Origin: Ooceraea biroi
Lineage: Eukaryota; Arthropoda; Insecta; Hymenoptera; Formicidae
Length of the DNA: 64,000 nucleotides
Direction of reading: 5' to 3'
Assembly (NCBI RefSeq): GCF_003672135.1
Contig: NC_039514.1
Coordinates: 4,898,001 to 4,962,000 of the forward strand
Positions 1 through 12,199 of the stretch are shown piece after piece. Every line of letters begins with the position of its first letter. Within the stretch, counting starts at the first letter, position 1. The notes below the pieces were generated by a model. The model was given only the letters and a program-made list of their open reading frames with translations, had not been told where the DNA came from and did no database searches. The translations under genes were made by a program, and so were the position numbers.

Positions 1-599
1 GTACTCATTATCAGGCTGCAAATATTTTTATTCATATTTTTATTTCATATAATCGCGCATTTCATATAGTTGTAAGAATGGTAAATCCCGTACGCTCGAA
101 TTCAATAATTTTCTATAACGATTGTAAGAAATGTGCAATAGCGCATGTAATAATTGTACACGATACAAAATGAATATATTTTTATTGCAAACTACTCTAT
201 ACATGTGCACTTTACTTTAAACACAATTATAATTGAATAAAAAATAATTAATTATGATGAATGATCTATTGGATTAGCTGTTGGAAAAATAGCAAACTAG
301 CATAGTGACAACCTTGATTATTTGAATAAAGCCGCACTACAAAGGAACCTCTCGAACCCGAAAAATCCGATTTTAATGACACTTGGCATAAATATAGATT
401 AGGTAAATAGATAAATTTAGAAATTTTCTGCTAAAAAACGGTTTGAAGGGGCATAACCACCGTTCAAAGATATAGAGGCTTTCACGTTTTTTCAATATAT
501 CTCGTAAATCAAATGAAATATCGAAAAATGTTTTATACAAACAGTTTGTAGAACAAATAGCTCTATTTAACAATATTATTCATTTTTCGAAAAAATATG
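1..599. other. AT-rich non-coding stretch, no feature seen
   Basis: Non-coding, AT-rich sequence with no open frame resembling a protein. It is probably intronic or downstream-intron sequence of the minus-strand dynein gene. I see no repeat shared with the rest of the window. Confidence 0.5.
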
Positions 600-1440
600 G
601 TAAATATTCCCTTTAATTTACCTTCCACCAATGACTATGATCTTGACTATGACTTGATACATTACAAAGATTACAGATGTCATCCTCCTGAACAACATTC
701 AGAAGGTTTTAACCGTCGCTCGTTATTTATTAAACAGTTATTAACAAAAGAAGTTTAATGATTTTGCACGAATTTTCAACTATCCACGCCAAGCAAGAAC
801 TTGACCTTGACATATATAATAGAGGTCATCCTATTTAGTAATCTGCAGGTTTTCGTTGGTCGTAGTTTATTAAAAAGTTATTAACAAAAGAAGTTTCGAA
901 AATATAGTAGTTATTTTGAATATTAAAAGGTATAAATGACCATATATGTATATGAACGAAGGAAGGAAAGTCATTTAAAGCAGTGAATCCAAAGAATCGT
1001 TAATATATAGAATAGTTTCTTGTAGTATAAATACAAAGTATTCTTTACTTTACCCAACAGCACAAACAGTTAAATACAAAGTATTCTCTGTTTTAGCCAA
1101 AAACATAAACAGTTAAATAATCTCTGCTTAATCAAAAGCAACTTCAAAAGGATACGATTCCTTATTTAAAAATCATTTAAAGCAGTGAATCGTTAATATA
1201 TAGAATAGTTTCTTTAACTATTCTATAACTTTAACTATTCTCGGGAGTGACGTTTGTAATATATGTCAAATTCAAGTCCTTACTTCGTGTGAAAAGGCGG
1301 AAATCCATACACAACTACTGAACTTATTTTGTTAATAACTTATTAACGAACAACGAGCGACGCCTAAAACCTCTTGAAGGTCACTCAGGAGGGTGACCTT
1401 GACAACATATGTCAAGGTCAAGGTCATTGGTGGAGGGTGA
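600..1440. repeat. Foldback element FB-X, compact copy 1
   Basis: The two ends are inverted copies of one another. The left arm (about 604-905) and the right arm (about 1190-1437) share the blocks CATTGGTGGA / TCCACCAATG, the run around GTCGCTCG, and TTAATAACTT / AAGTTATTAA. The middle carries GAAGGAAGGAAAGTCATTTA. The same blocks recur at 17.6-18.2 kb, 39.0-39.5 kb and 44.6-52.4 kb. No coding capacity is visible. This is a non-autonomous long-TIR element. Its superfamily is not clear and the exact ends are approximate. Confidence 0.7.
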
Positions 1441-1683
1441 CCAAGAGTAAATAATTACCCAAATCAAACTTATCTGAATATTCATCGCATCGCTATTAAT
1501 GACAACGCATGAGGTGAGCTCACCGAGACGGCCGCAGAGTCTGAACAAGCCCCATAAAACAACAATCGTAACCAAGAGAATCAAATATCAATAAAACGTT
1601 GCTAAGAGTTCAAAGCGTTTAACAATAAAATGAAATGCAACACTCCTACCAATAAAACTAAACAGATTTACCAACAAACATTT

Positions 1684-1875
1684 AGGTATGAGAAAACTGA
1701 CTGCGCGATGGATGCCACGTTTGCTAATATTGAACCAAAAACGCATTCGACACAAGATTTCAAAGTGTTTGAACCGGTTCAAGCGGAATACAAAGAATTT
1801 CTTGCGTCGACTCGTGACTGTTGAAGAAACATGGATCTGTCAATACACATGTAAAAGGAAGGAACAGTCAAAACT
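1684..1875 (+). pseudogene. Mariner transposase fragment (5' part of a split copy)
   Basis: The frame reads as the middle of a mariner transposase: residues like MRKLTARWMPRLL, then FLRRLVTVEETW (the first catalytic acidic box, with E in place of the usual D), then KEQSK. The frame stops where a 2.1 kb GC-rich insert begins at 1876. The rest of the transposase resumes at 3987. The N-terminal third is missing or unrecognisable. It is a dead copy broken by a later insertion. Confidence 0.8.
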
Positions 1876-3982
1876 GTAGACTTTGCGACGCGTATTATTT
1901 GCGACGACTCCGCATGAACTAGCCCACGTTCCGCCGTAGTCGTGAGGAGTCACGGGCAAGTGATAGGCACAAAATCGAATGACCTGTGAGGACCAGTCCG
2001 CGGTAATGATCGGGACCGAAAGCGAAAACGAGAGTATTGGGCGCCAGGTGCGAGATCGCACCGCTCACAAGTCGAGACGGACGATACTGCAAAATATAGC
2101 TCCGCGGTAAGTAATAACGGGCGCGGATCGCAAGTTATAAGGGTCTGGAAAGGGGAAGAATCAGTAGAAAGAGTCGCTCCGATAAATTCAACAAGAAAAT
2201 ATATTTAACGGGTGCTAAAGACATAAATGATAGTATGGAAATCAATCATCACGGAAATCAGAGAATAACACAATCAATTCAATAGAATAACACAATAATA
2301 ACATAATCAATCCAATAAGTTCAAATGCAAACTCTGACCAGGTGGAAAATCGGTCTTTTGTAGGATCAGCGGTTATTACAACGCCGGTTCAGGAGAAACG
2401 ATCGCGGGCGTCGAAATCTCGCGGATCGGTCGTGACGCTAAACCCCGAATGGTACTGAATAGGGTGGAATATTCCCGCAAAGATGAACTTTACCGTGAAC
2501 GTGATTCCTGTACACGCAAAAGACGATATAGTTACCGCAACGCGAGCAATCATCACTGCAACACAAAACGATATCGTTACCGCAACGCTAACGCCAACGC
2601 ACGAGCGTTACCGCACGCACGATTCTTACCGCGATGCAAGACGAGACGAGACGAGATCTTTACCGGAACGTAATTCCCATAAATATGTACAACGCAAGAA
2701 CGCACGATCGTTACCTCAGCGCAAAGACGAGACGAGACGAGATCTTTACCGGAACATAATTCCCTCAAATGCTACGCATTCTCGTGATTCTTTACTGTAC
2801 GCAATTTCTGACCGTAACGCAACACAAACGAGAATTCAAATATGACTTTATCATGAGTGCACGCAACTCAAACGAGAACTCAACAATGACTCTATCATGA
2901 ATGCAAGACGAGAACGTTACCGCACGCAAGTGAATCTCGAACAGATACACGAAACACAAAAGTAGACGAAAGTTTACAATACAAATTTCGACTGGAGCCG
3001 GCGAAATCCCGAATGGGAGGATAATGAGATACTCCGGTACTCAACACCTTGCGGTGACTCGGTACTTTCGGGGGTATTCGGAATTATTGCAATTCGACGG
3101 TACTGCTTCTGGGGCCGACGAGCCTCGATGATGCGTCTCCGATAGGTTAGTATTAGCAGTTCGATACAATCTTATAATATCTCTACCAAAGCTCGAGGTG
3201 CCGCCTTGGCTGGGAACGGAAATAATTGAGTCGCCGAGTGAGACTCTTACAGTTTTCGAGCGCTCGTTCCACGTCGTCGCAATTCTGGTAGGGCTTCGGA
3301 GTCGCTCCACTCAGGTCGCTAGCCGGGCTCGCAATGAGGAGTGCACCGGGAGGTCCTTGCCAGATCGCGCATCGATCTGCGCACTCGATCTATCCAGTAG
3401 TGATAGATCCTCGTTTAGGCCGTTAATTCGGCTTACCTGCAACCCCTCTGGTGATGATCCTCGCAAGTCCTTGTCGTGCCGCTTCTTCCCGTATTCGCTC
3501 ACAGCGGTTCCCTGCCAGGGCAGCCAGACTCCGACAGGGACGAAGTGGAAAGATCCTCCACTCGCTCTGGACAGCGGGTCTGCCTCGGTAATCGGGAATA
3601 ACGGCTCGTTGATGATAATTATGCTGGCGAGCAGTGACTCTGCTCGGTATCCAGAGGGTGCGGTAGGTGGAAACCATTGCACCGGTAATGCTGATGAGCC
3701 TCTGCAGGACTCGGCTCCTCCCGGGCTCCTGGTACTCGCTCTCAGTCATCTTGCGGCACTTCCTCCCCTGCATGTCGTTCCTCCTCCGTGGTTTACATCT
3801 GCACAAGCTGACTTTATCCTCACTCAGCAACTCTACACGCCAGTATCACAAATTCGTACCTGTAAAATAACTTAAACGCGGATGAATCACTCCCCCTCAG
3901 CTGGAGGGAGCGACTCCGATAGATTCCCTCCCCCCCTCGGTCGAGCAACGCCCTTGTGACGAATGCTCAGGCGTCACGTCAC
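1876..3982 (-). mobile_element. GC-rich LTR-like insert LTR-B, copy 1
   Basis: A 2.1 kb CpG-rich block interrupts a mariner transposase between KEQSK and SAGEF. AACT lies on both sides (1872-1875 and 3983-3986), as a 4-bp target duplication. A second copy in the opposite orientation lies at 25016-26784. They share GTCACAAGGGCGTTGCTC near one end, TATTGGGCGCCAGGTGCG in the middle and CTAGCCCACGTTCCGCCGT near the other end. On the minus strand TGGCGCCCAATA resembles a tRNA-Lys primer-binding site, which suggests LTR-retrotransposon leader sequence. A degenerate tandem region with GACGAGACGAGATCTTTACC lies at 2630-2760. Overlapping open frames on both strands (for example 3198-3875 plus, 3311-3682 minus) have partial counterparts in copy 2, but none resembles a known protein. 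An LTR or partial LTR retroelement is the best guess. Confidence 0.55.
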
Positions 3983-3986
3983 AACT

Positions 3987-4497
3987 TCAGCAGGCGAATT
4001 TGTTCTGAAGAAGGCGAAGATGTTCCATTCGGTCGGAAAAGTCATGACGACTGTGTTTTGGGATCGCATATTGCTGATTGATTATCTTCAGAAAAGAAAA
4101 CCTATCTCTGGCGAATATTATGCATCATTATTGAAACATTTTTTAGGAAGAAATCGCGAAAAAACGATCGCATTTGAACAAGAAAATGGTACTTTTTCAC
4201 TAGGCAACGAATCGGCTCACACAATCGCAATGGCCAATTGCAAGAATAACGCTACGAATTGGTCCCCCCTCTCCTATTCGCCTGATCTAACCTTCTGTAA
4301 CTTTTTTTTATTCTCGAACATAAAAAAATGGATGGGAGAAAAAAATTAACGACCAATGAGGAGAAGTGATTGACACCGTAAACGAATATTTTGCATGACT
4401 TAACCAAACCTATTTTCCTGACGGAATGAAGAGACTAGAAAAGAGATGAACAAAATACGAGTATATCGAGCTAACAGGAAATTATATTGAAAAATAA
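3987..4497 (+). pseudogene. Mariner transposase fragment (3' part of the split copy)
   Basis: Resumes the mariner frame after LTR-B: AGEFVLKKAKMFHSVGK, then FWD...LLIDYLQK, an acidic-box region that is badly decayed (NESAHTIA where YDNARPH is normal), then a block like YSPDL..CNFFLF. A frameshift near 4350 leads into a tail like FPDGMKRLEKR and ends with ...YIEK stop at 4497. Several disabling changes show a long-dead copy. Its presumed 3' inverted terminus lies within the next 60 bases. Confidence 0.8.
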
Positions 4498-4559
4498 AAC
4501 CGATTTTGCCCAAAAATATAAGTACTTCATTATTAGGCTCAAAACTTAGACTAAAATAA

Positions 4560-5137
4560 CCCTTATTTGTGCGCATACAAGCGCGCACGGACGCAAATAC
4601 ACTTTGTATTTTACTTTAATATTCGATAAAATTCGGTAAAGTTGATAATACTATATGCATTGAATATGCCTATTATTGTCTCTTACTGCTAATAAGTTAA
4701 ACATTCTCAAAAAGTCGTAGAAAATGAAAAATGTGAATAATTCAAGAGAACAACTGATTATGTAAATTTAAAATGTAATTAACATTTTTCAGCAGAGCTA
4801 TAGCACGAGATTCATGTCAATACATAAAACTGACATTTGGCAAAGAAATATTTTGCAAATATTCTATTCCTGTAAATCATATTTTATTTCATCAAGAATT
4901 ATGTGACAAAAATTTTTATTGTTTTGCAACTTTGCGAATGAGATCAACAGAAACTGGAAAACAAGAACAAAATGTTGATATTGGATATTTATATAATTTA
5001 ATTACATTCATATATTGTTTATGCATTTATTTAAGATTAACATACCATGCATTTAATTATTATAAATGCGCAAGGGATCACCAGTAACCATAACATACGA
5101 TTATAATAGAATATATTTTGCAATTATTACTGTATAC
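4560..5137. other. Intronic AT-rich sequence
   Basis: Lies between the dead mariner and dynein exon C, on the downstream (intron) side of the exon. No repeat or open frame of note. Confidence 0.5.
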
Positions 5138-5590
5138 CATTCCGTTTATTGCTTGTATTGATTGATTGTAATCTTCAACTTTTGCGATATACCCCTCAAA
5201 AGAATGTTTCTTCTCGGCATGCATTGCGACAATCATCGCATCATAGTGAGCCTCTTGTGCTTTACGTATAATACTGTCAAATCGTAATCGCAATTCTTGC
5301 ACGTAATCATTCAAAGGCTGAAAGGATTCCCTTAGAATGACATTTAGACGTTGATGCACATCGTCCATATACCAGTTGGGCAGTGAGGTAAACATAACTC
5401 TATCGTTCGTAGCTACATTGACATCTGCCATATCTTCTCTTCGTCTTTTTTTGACTCGCATCCATGATTGTAACGGCGGCAAGTATTGAGCAATATTAGC
5501 TATTTCGTTTATGAGATCGTGGAAAGCGCCATGTAACTTCTCTAGTCGCGGACTCACAAATAGGTCAAAGTACTCGTATCTTAATTCCAG
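5138..5590 (-). CDS. Axonemal dynein heavy chain, exon C (N-terminal stem)
   Basis: Minus-strand open frame of 151 codons bounded by an acceptor (TTTTAATAG at 5591-5599) and a plausible donor (ATG then GTATAC at 5137). It begins LELRYEYFDLFVSPRLEKL, then HDLINEIANIAQYLPP, then RVMFTSLPNWYMDDVHQRL and ILRESFQPLNDYVQEL. This is the pattern of the stem of axonemal dynein heavy chains just after the FxPSLxxL block. It starts in phase 0, as needed to join exon B ending ...IPLLK. Axonemal heavy chains power ciliary and sperm-tail beating. The subtype, probably an inner-arm single-headed chain, is not resolved. The gene continues off the low-coordinate end of the window. Confidence 0.68.
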
Positions 5591-6267
5591 CTATTAAAAT
5601 ATTCATTAATTATAAAATATTACTTGCACATTCTCTTTTACTCATAAGGCAATATCGCGAATCCGAGCTTTTCGATGGGTGAAATTTTATAGATGGGTAG
5701 AGTGACTCAATACATGAATAATGGTATGCATACATTATTTGTGTTCTATCGCCGTTTGAAGAGCAATATTTGATCTCAAAGTCAAAAGAGCGCTTCTACT
5801 TTTTCGCATATAATTCTTAAACTATAAGAGATAGCAAAAATTTATAACGAAAATTTAATGGTAAGTTCTGGACTATAAAGTAATATAAACAAAAATTTAA
5901 AAAAGGTTTTGGTTTTTTAGAAAAAAATGTTCTCTTCTATTATTTTTAAAAATGTCTGCATCAAATTTATCTCCTCTCCTATTACCCTCACATGTATATA
6001 AAGTTTCATGAAAATCAAAATTTTGCAATGTTTTGTTGCAAGAATATTCCTTAAAAATTTTGAGAAAGTATCTAAAATATTGGTTCATTGATCATTATAT
6101 TGATATAGTTGTTAAATTGATCTATTGCCAAAGCTACATACATATATTGCAGAAATACAAATAAAGATTCAGATGAATATTTAATATAATCCGAGGAATA
6201 CAAAACAATATCATTTTAGTTCTATACATAATAATCATAGGTAGACTACCTTCACTCTATTCAATTT
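5591..6267. other. Dynein intron, AT-rich, no feature
   Basis: Intron between exon C and the 7 kb palindrome. It carries polypyrimidine-rich acceptor-side sequence near 5600 but no recognisable repeat or gene. Confidence 0.5.
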
Positions 6268-7378
6268 ATACAGGGCGTTTCTAAATAAGTGCGAAAACTT
6301 TTAGGGGATGATTCTTTGTCGAACATTAAGGGGAGTTTTTCATATAAATATATACTCCTACATCCCTTCCTGTGTAGTTACATTCCTCCAAAAATGAGGG
6401 TACAAATTAGGTTATTTTTTTTCAAATTAGGAACAAGTTAAAGAAATGAAATTTGGTGGATATTTTTTACTAGTAAAAAGGTTATTTGTTTGAGATTTTT
6501 ACGAAGGATGGTAGGATGCGCGGGAACGCGCGGTGAGAATGTCATGCAACGGGCGGGATAAAAGCTCACGCACTGAGTTTGAGTAATAACAATAACAATG
6601 TATTTTGAGTCAAGCGATTATGTACACTACTTACACAGGTTGCGCGGGCGTGCCGATTATATTAATGCTACCACGTCACCGCGAACCGTTTGAGACGCAC
6701 TGTCCTTGCGGCACACATGCCACGCACGTGGCCGCGAGAGTTTCACGCGGGCTAACGATATTATTGATGCACTTAACTTCGCGGAAGAGAGATGCGCTTG
6801 TGAGATGCCGAACGGTAATGAGAGGTCGTGAGAGCTTAAAAAATGAGCACTTATAACTAAACTATGCTAATTAGCCTATGCGCGCACTAACATTACTAGC
6901 CCATGGTCGTCTTAACGAATAGTGATGAACAAAGCATGATTAATTCGCGAGGTAGCCCGACCGAGGGCGCGATGACTCACGCGCCGTAGCGCGACAGACG
7001 CGACAAGGCCGGCGATATTTCACATATTTGGGGGGCTATAGATTATTTCCCAAACATTATTTATTAATATTTTTCAGCCTCCTGTATTGTTATAAGAGGA
7101 TGAAACTAGCAACCCCTATTCACTTTTTTATTAGAACTTTTTAATGGGCCAGAATATGATCATCTAAAAATATGCTTTAAAAACTTTGCTATATTTAGAA
7201 ACTTTTTTATTTCTTTTATTTTTTTCATAAAATGAGTAGTTTTCAAGAAAAAAAATACGTTATCATGCATAGCACAATGCTAAATAGCATAGGTTTTGAA
7301 TTACGAGAAGGTAAATTTTAAAATAAAAATAAAATTACAGTAAATGTTGGAAAAATTGGAACAAAAACAAAATTATTA

Positions 7379-8606
7379 GGTCTAACGGAAAGTTTCGTCC
7401 GTTGTTTTGCAAAAAATATGGCTTTATTTAAGAAACAAAATGAAAAAGTACATCAATCAAAATATTGTCCATCGTTAGCGATGACTTTTTCCCATCTTTC
7501 GGGCAGCAAGCGGATTCCGCGGCGAAAGAATGACTCATCTTTGGAGGCTATCCAGTCAGTGACCCATTTTTCGACGTCTTCATAAGAGTTGAAGCGCTGC
7601 TCAGCAAGTGCGTGTGCCATCGACCGAAACAAGTGGTAGTCGGAAGGGGCATAGTCTGGTGAATAAGCAGCACTTCCCAGCGAAGTGCTTCTAACGTTTC
7701 CTTCACAGGTTTTGTGACGTGCGGTTGAGCGTTGTCATGAAGCAAAATCACTTTATGCTGTCTGGTTTCATATTCTGGTCGTTTTTCGTGCAATGCTCGG
7801 CTCAAATGGATCGTTTGTTCTCGGTAGAGATCCCCTGTGACCCGATTTTAACAGCTCATGGTACAACACACCCTTCTGATCCCACCAAATACAGAGCATC
7901 GCCTTCTTTCCGTGGATATTCCGTTTTGGCGTCGATGCTGAGGGTTGGCCGGAGTCGCAAATGGTTTTTCGCCGTTTGGGGTTGTCACAATATATTCATT
8001 TTTCATCCCCAGTGACAATACGATGCAAAAACTCCTTTCTTTGTTGCCTAGAAAGCAATATTTCGCAGATGCTTTTGCGTCTTTCAACGTCTATTGGCTT
8101 CAGTTCATACGGGACCCATTTTCCTTCCTTGTAGATCTTTCCCAACGCTTTCGAACGATCGGAAATAACAGACTGAGCAACATTTAATGTTTCTGCAAGT
8201 TGTGTTTGCGTTTGACATGGGTCTTCATCCACCAATGCCTCCAATTCTTCGTCTTCGAATACTCTTGGCCGTCCAGAACGCTGTTTGTCCTCCACATCAA
8301 AATACCAGTTTTAAAGCGTCGAAACCATTCTCTGCCTGATATCAGAAATGACACTATCACTATAAACTTCTACAAGCATTCGATGAGCTTCAGCTGCAGT
8401 TTTCTTGCAATTGAAGCAGAAGATTAACACTTCGCGCAAATGACGTTTATTTGGCTGTAATTCCGACATTTTTGACACAGTAAAAAACAATGTTATTGAT
8501 GCAAACGCTAATCTTTATGTACTGACTTTTATTGACAGATGGCATTACTAAAAAATTAAGGATGGTTCAGGCATTAGGGTTACCGACAGTTCTAGCTACA
8601 GCTAAG
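7379..8606 (-). pseudogene. Mariner pseudogene in left palindrome arm
   Basis: On the minus strand the 3' terminus starts GGTCTAACGGAAAGTTTCG. The frame, in pieces, contains a helix-turn-helix block (RPRVFEDEELEALVDEDP, LAETLNVAQSVISDR), WVPYELKPIDVERR, FLHRIVTGDEK (first catalytic D), LHDNAQPHVTKP (second D) and a decayed third box. Frameshifts and stops break it. The terminus near 8606 is truncated after AGCTACAGCT, as comparison with the copy at 49533-51567 shows. The element is nested in the Tc-like element of the palindrome. Confidence 0.85.
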
Positions 8607-9345
8607 TAAGAGTCTACCTCCGTCTCATTGATTGGCCTATAAGTTCAACTATCCTAGGTGTGTTTCTGATTGTTTCACATGATGCGACAATGCGATTCCT
8701 TAAATCTTCAATATTTTCAATAGGGATTATGTAAATCATGGACTTAAAATGATCCCAGATGTACAAATCCAAGGGATTTAATTCTGGAGACCGTGGGGGC
8801 TACAGTTGAGGTCCTCTTCGTCCTATCCAACAATTCGGATACACAGCGTTCAAGTGCTGACGAACATTCAGGCTAAACTGTGCTGGAGCCTTGTCGTGCA
8901 TAAACCACATTTGATGTCTAATATGAAGCGGCACATCTTCAAGAAGTATAGGAAGCTTCTCTTCAAGAAATTGGCAATATGAGCCACCATTTAGTCTCAA
9001 CGGTAGAAAGTGTGGTCCAATTAAACAATCTCCAATAATTCCAACCCACACATTTAATGAAAATTGATATTGTAGTGAGCTTCTGCTATAGCATGTGGGT
9101 TATCTTCAGCCCATAGTTGATTATTATGGAAAGGGCCCCGCACAAACCTTATGGAAAATGGCTTTCGGTGAAATTGGCTGAAACTTCGCCATTTTGTACT
9201 TGAAGTGATGCTGATCGAAAGTTACCATTGCAACAAGTCAATCCTATGAGCCGTTCTTGTTCTAAAAAGGCCCAAAGTTTGTTAATAGTGTCTATAATAC
9301 GTTCTCGCTCTAGGCGTCAACGACATGGACGTAGCATGGATCTGA
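8607..9345 (-). pseudogene. Tc1/mariner-like transposase remnant, left palindrome arm
   Basis: Read on the minus strand: a block like WAEDNPHAIAEAHYNINFH with a stop, then WVGIIGDCLIGPHFLP, a box like HQMWFMHDKAPAQFSLNVRQ (second catalytic D), YPNCWIGRRGP, then PPRSPELNPLDLYIWDH (third acidic residue D) and a terminal IGQSMRRR. This is the large insect Tc1-like family whose members have CAGGG-type long inverted repeats. Internal stops make it inactive. The same family is represented at 57.8-58.9 kb. Confidence 0.75.
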
Positions 9346-9497
9346 CCCTTTCTGTATGTATGCGTGTGTGTGTGTGTGTGTGCGTGTGCGTGTGCGTGCG
9401 TGCGCGCGCGCGTGCAACTGTCAGAAATAAGAAAATAAAAATAGCAACGCGAAACAAAATGAATTAATTGTTTCCAAACGGAGATTGTTTTTTCGCA

Positions 9498-10080
9498 TTT
9501 TTTTATTATATTTTTCAGATTTTATACATATATTATAAGGTTTTTTATTTTATTATCATAATTGAGTCTTAAACAGAGAATTGTGGTATACACATAACTC
9601 ATAACTAGTAAGCCGCTTATTTTATTTATTATCATAATTGAGTCTTAAACAGAGAATTGGTGGTATACACATAACTCATAACTAGTAAGCCCGGCTTATT
9701 TTATTTTATTATCATAATTGAGTCTTAAACAGAGAATTGGTGGTATACACATAACTCATAACTAGTAAGCCGGCTTACTAGTTATGATTATGTGTATACA
9801 CCAATTTCTGTTTAAACTCAATTATGATAATAAAATAAAATAAGCCCGGCTTACTAGTTATGAGTTATGTGTATACCACCAATTCTCTGTTTAAGACTCA
9901 ATTATGATAATAAAATAAAATAAGCCGGGCTTACTAGTTATGAGTTATGTGTATACCACCAATTCTCTGTTTAAGACTCAATTATGATAATAAAATAAAA
10001 TAAGCCGGGCTTACTAGTTATGAGTTATGTGTATACCACCAATTCTCTGTTTAAGACTCAATTATGATAATAAAATAAAA
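9498..10080. repeat. Asymmetric palindrome spacer of 80-bp tandem repeats
   Basis: Three units in one orientation (near 9552, 9628 and 9708) meet five or so in the opposite orientation, with a spacing of 76-80 bases. Each unit contains CATAATTGAGTCTTAAACAG and GGTATACACATAACTCATAA. They turn round at GTAAGCCGGCTTAC (9765-9778). The left side also has about 45 extra bases (9498-9545) with no partner on the right. Confidence 0.85.
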
Positions 10081-10232
10081 TGCGAAAAAACAATCTCCGT
10101 TTGGAAACAATTAATTCATTTTGTTTCGCGTTGCTATTTTTATTTTCTTATTTCTGACAGTTGCACGCGCGCGCGCACGCACGCACACGCACACGCACAC
10201 ACACACACACACACGCATACATACAGAAAGGG

Positions 10233-10971
10233 TCAGATCCATGCTACGTCCATGTCGTTGACGCCTAGAGCGAGAACGTATTATAGACACTATTAACAAA
10301 CTTTGGGCCTTTTTAGAACAAGAACGGCTCATAGGATTGACTTGTTGCAATGGTAACTTTCGATCAGCATCACTTCAAGTACAAAATGGCGAAGTTTCAG
10401 CCAATTTCACCGAAAGCCATTTTCCATAAGGTTTGTGCGGGGCCCTTTCCATAATAATCAACTATGGGCTGAAGATAACCCACATGCTATAGCAGAAGCT
10501 CACTACAATATCAATTTTCATTAAATGTGTGGGTTGGAATTATTGGAGATTGTTTAATTGGACCACACTTTCTACCGTTGAGACTAAATGGTGGCTCATA
10601 TTGCCAATTTCTTGAAGAGAAGCTTCCTATACTTCTTGAAGATGTGCCGCTTCATATTAGACATCAAATGTGGTTTATGCACGACAAGGCTCCAGCACAG
10701 TTTAGCCTGAATGTTCGTCAGCACTTGAACGCTGTGTATCCGAATTGTTGGATAGGACGAAGAGGACCTCAACTGTAGCCCCCACGGTCTCCAGAATTAA
10801 ATCCCTTGGATTTGTACATCTGGGATCATTTTAAGTCCATGATTTACATAATCCCTATTGAAAATATTGAAGATTTAAGGAATCGCATTGTCGCATCATG
10901 TGAAACAATCAGAAACACACCTAGGATAGTTGAACTTATAGGCCAATCAATGAGACGGAGGTAGACTCTTA
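10233..10971 (+). pseudogene. Tc1/mariner-like transposase remnant, right palindrome arm
   Basis: Inverted duplicate of the left-arm copy, with the same frame and the same stops. It reads in the plus direction with WVGIIGDCLIGPHFLP, the WFMHDKAPAQF box and SPELNPLD. The shared disabling mutations show that the duplication came after inactivation. Confidence 0.75.
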
Positions 10972-12199
10972 CTTAGCTGTAGCTAGAACTGTCGGTAACC
11001 CTAATGCCTGAACCATCCTTAATTTTTTAGTAATGCCATCTGTCAATAAAAGTCAGTACATAAAGATTAGCGTTTGCATCAATAACATTGTTTTTTACTG
11101 TGTCAAAAATGTCGGAATTACAGCCAAATAAACGTCATTTGCGCGAAGTGTTAATCTTCTGCTTCAATTGCAAGAAAACTGCAGCTGAAGCTCATCGAAT
11201 GCTTGTAGAAGTTTATAGTGATAGTGTCATTTCTGATATCAGGCAGAGAATGGTTTCGACGCTTTAAAACTGGTATTTTGATGTGGAGGACAAACAGCGT
11301 TCTGGACGGCCAAGAGTATTCGAAGACGAAGAATTGGAGGCATTGGTGGATGAAGACCCATGTCAAACGCAAACACAACTTGCAGAAACATTAAATGTTG
11401 CTCAGTCTGTTATTTCCGATCGTTCGAAAGCGTTGGGAAAGATCTACAAGGAAGGAAAATGGGTCCCGTATGAACTGAAGCCAATAGACGTTGAAAGACG
11501 CAAAAGCATCTGCGAAATATTGCTTTCTAGGCAACAAAGAAAGGAGTTTTTGCATCGTATTGTCACTGGGGATGAAAAATGAATATATTGTGACAACCCC
11601 AAACGGCGAAAAACCATTTGCGACTCCGGCCAACCCTCAGCATCGACGCCAAAACGGAATATCCACGGAAAGAAGGCGATGCTCTGTATTTGGTGGGATC
11701 AGAAGGGTGTGTTGTACCATGAGCTGTTAAAATCGGGTCACAGGGGATCTCTACCGAGAACAAACGATCCATTTGAGCCGAGCATTGCACGAAAAACGAC
11801 CAGAATATGAAACCAGACAGCATAAAGTGATTTTGCTTCATGACAACGCTCAACCGCACGTCACAAAACCTGTGAAGGAAACGTTAGAAGCACTTCGCTG
11901 GGAAGTGCTGCTTATTCACCAGACTATGCCCCTTCCGACTACCACTTGTTTCGGTCGATGGCACACGCACTTGCTGAGCAGCGCTTCAACTCTTATGAAG
12001 ACGTCGAAAAATGGGTCACTGACTGGATAGCCTCCAAAGATGAGTCATTCTTTCGCCGCGGAATCCGCTTGCTGCCCGAAAGATGGGAAAAAGTCATCGC
12101 TAACGATGGACAATATTTTGATTGATGTACTTTTTCATTTTGTTTCTTAAATAAAGCCATATTTTTTGCAAAACAACGGACGAAACTTTCCGTTAGACC
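10972..12199 (+). pseudogene. Mariner pseudogene in right palindrome arm
   Basis: Inverted duplicate of the left-arm mariner with the same truncation at AGCTGTAGCT and the same frameshifts. It ends CGAAACTTTCCGTTAGACC. The presence of an identical nested mariner in both arms dates the palindrome after the mariner insertion. Confidence 0.85.

Noticed and set aside
9228..9467. 79-codon ORF with a VCVCVC run, mirrored in the other arm
   Set aside because: It is translation of a (GT)n microsatellite. Its persistence in both arms reflects the duplication, not coding selection.
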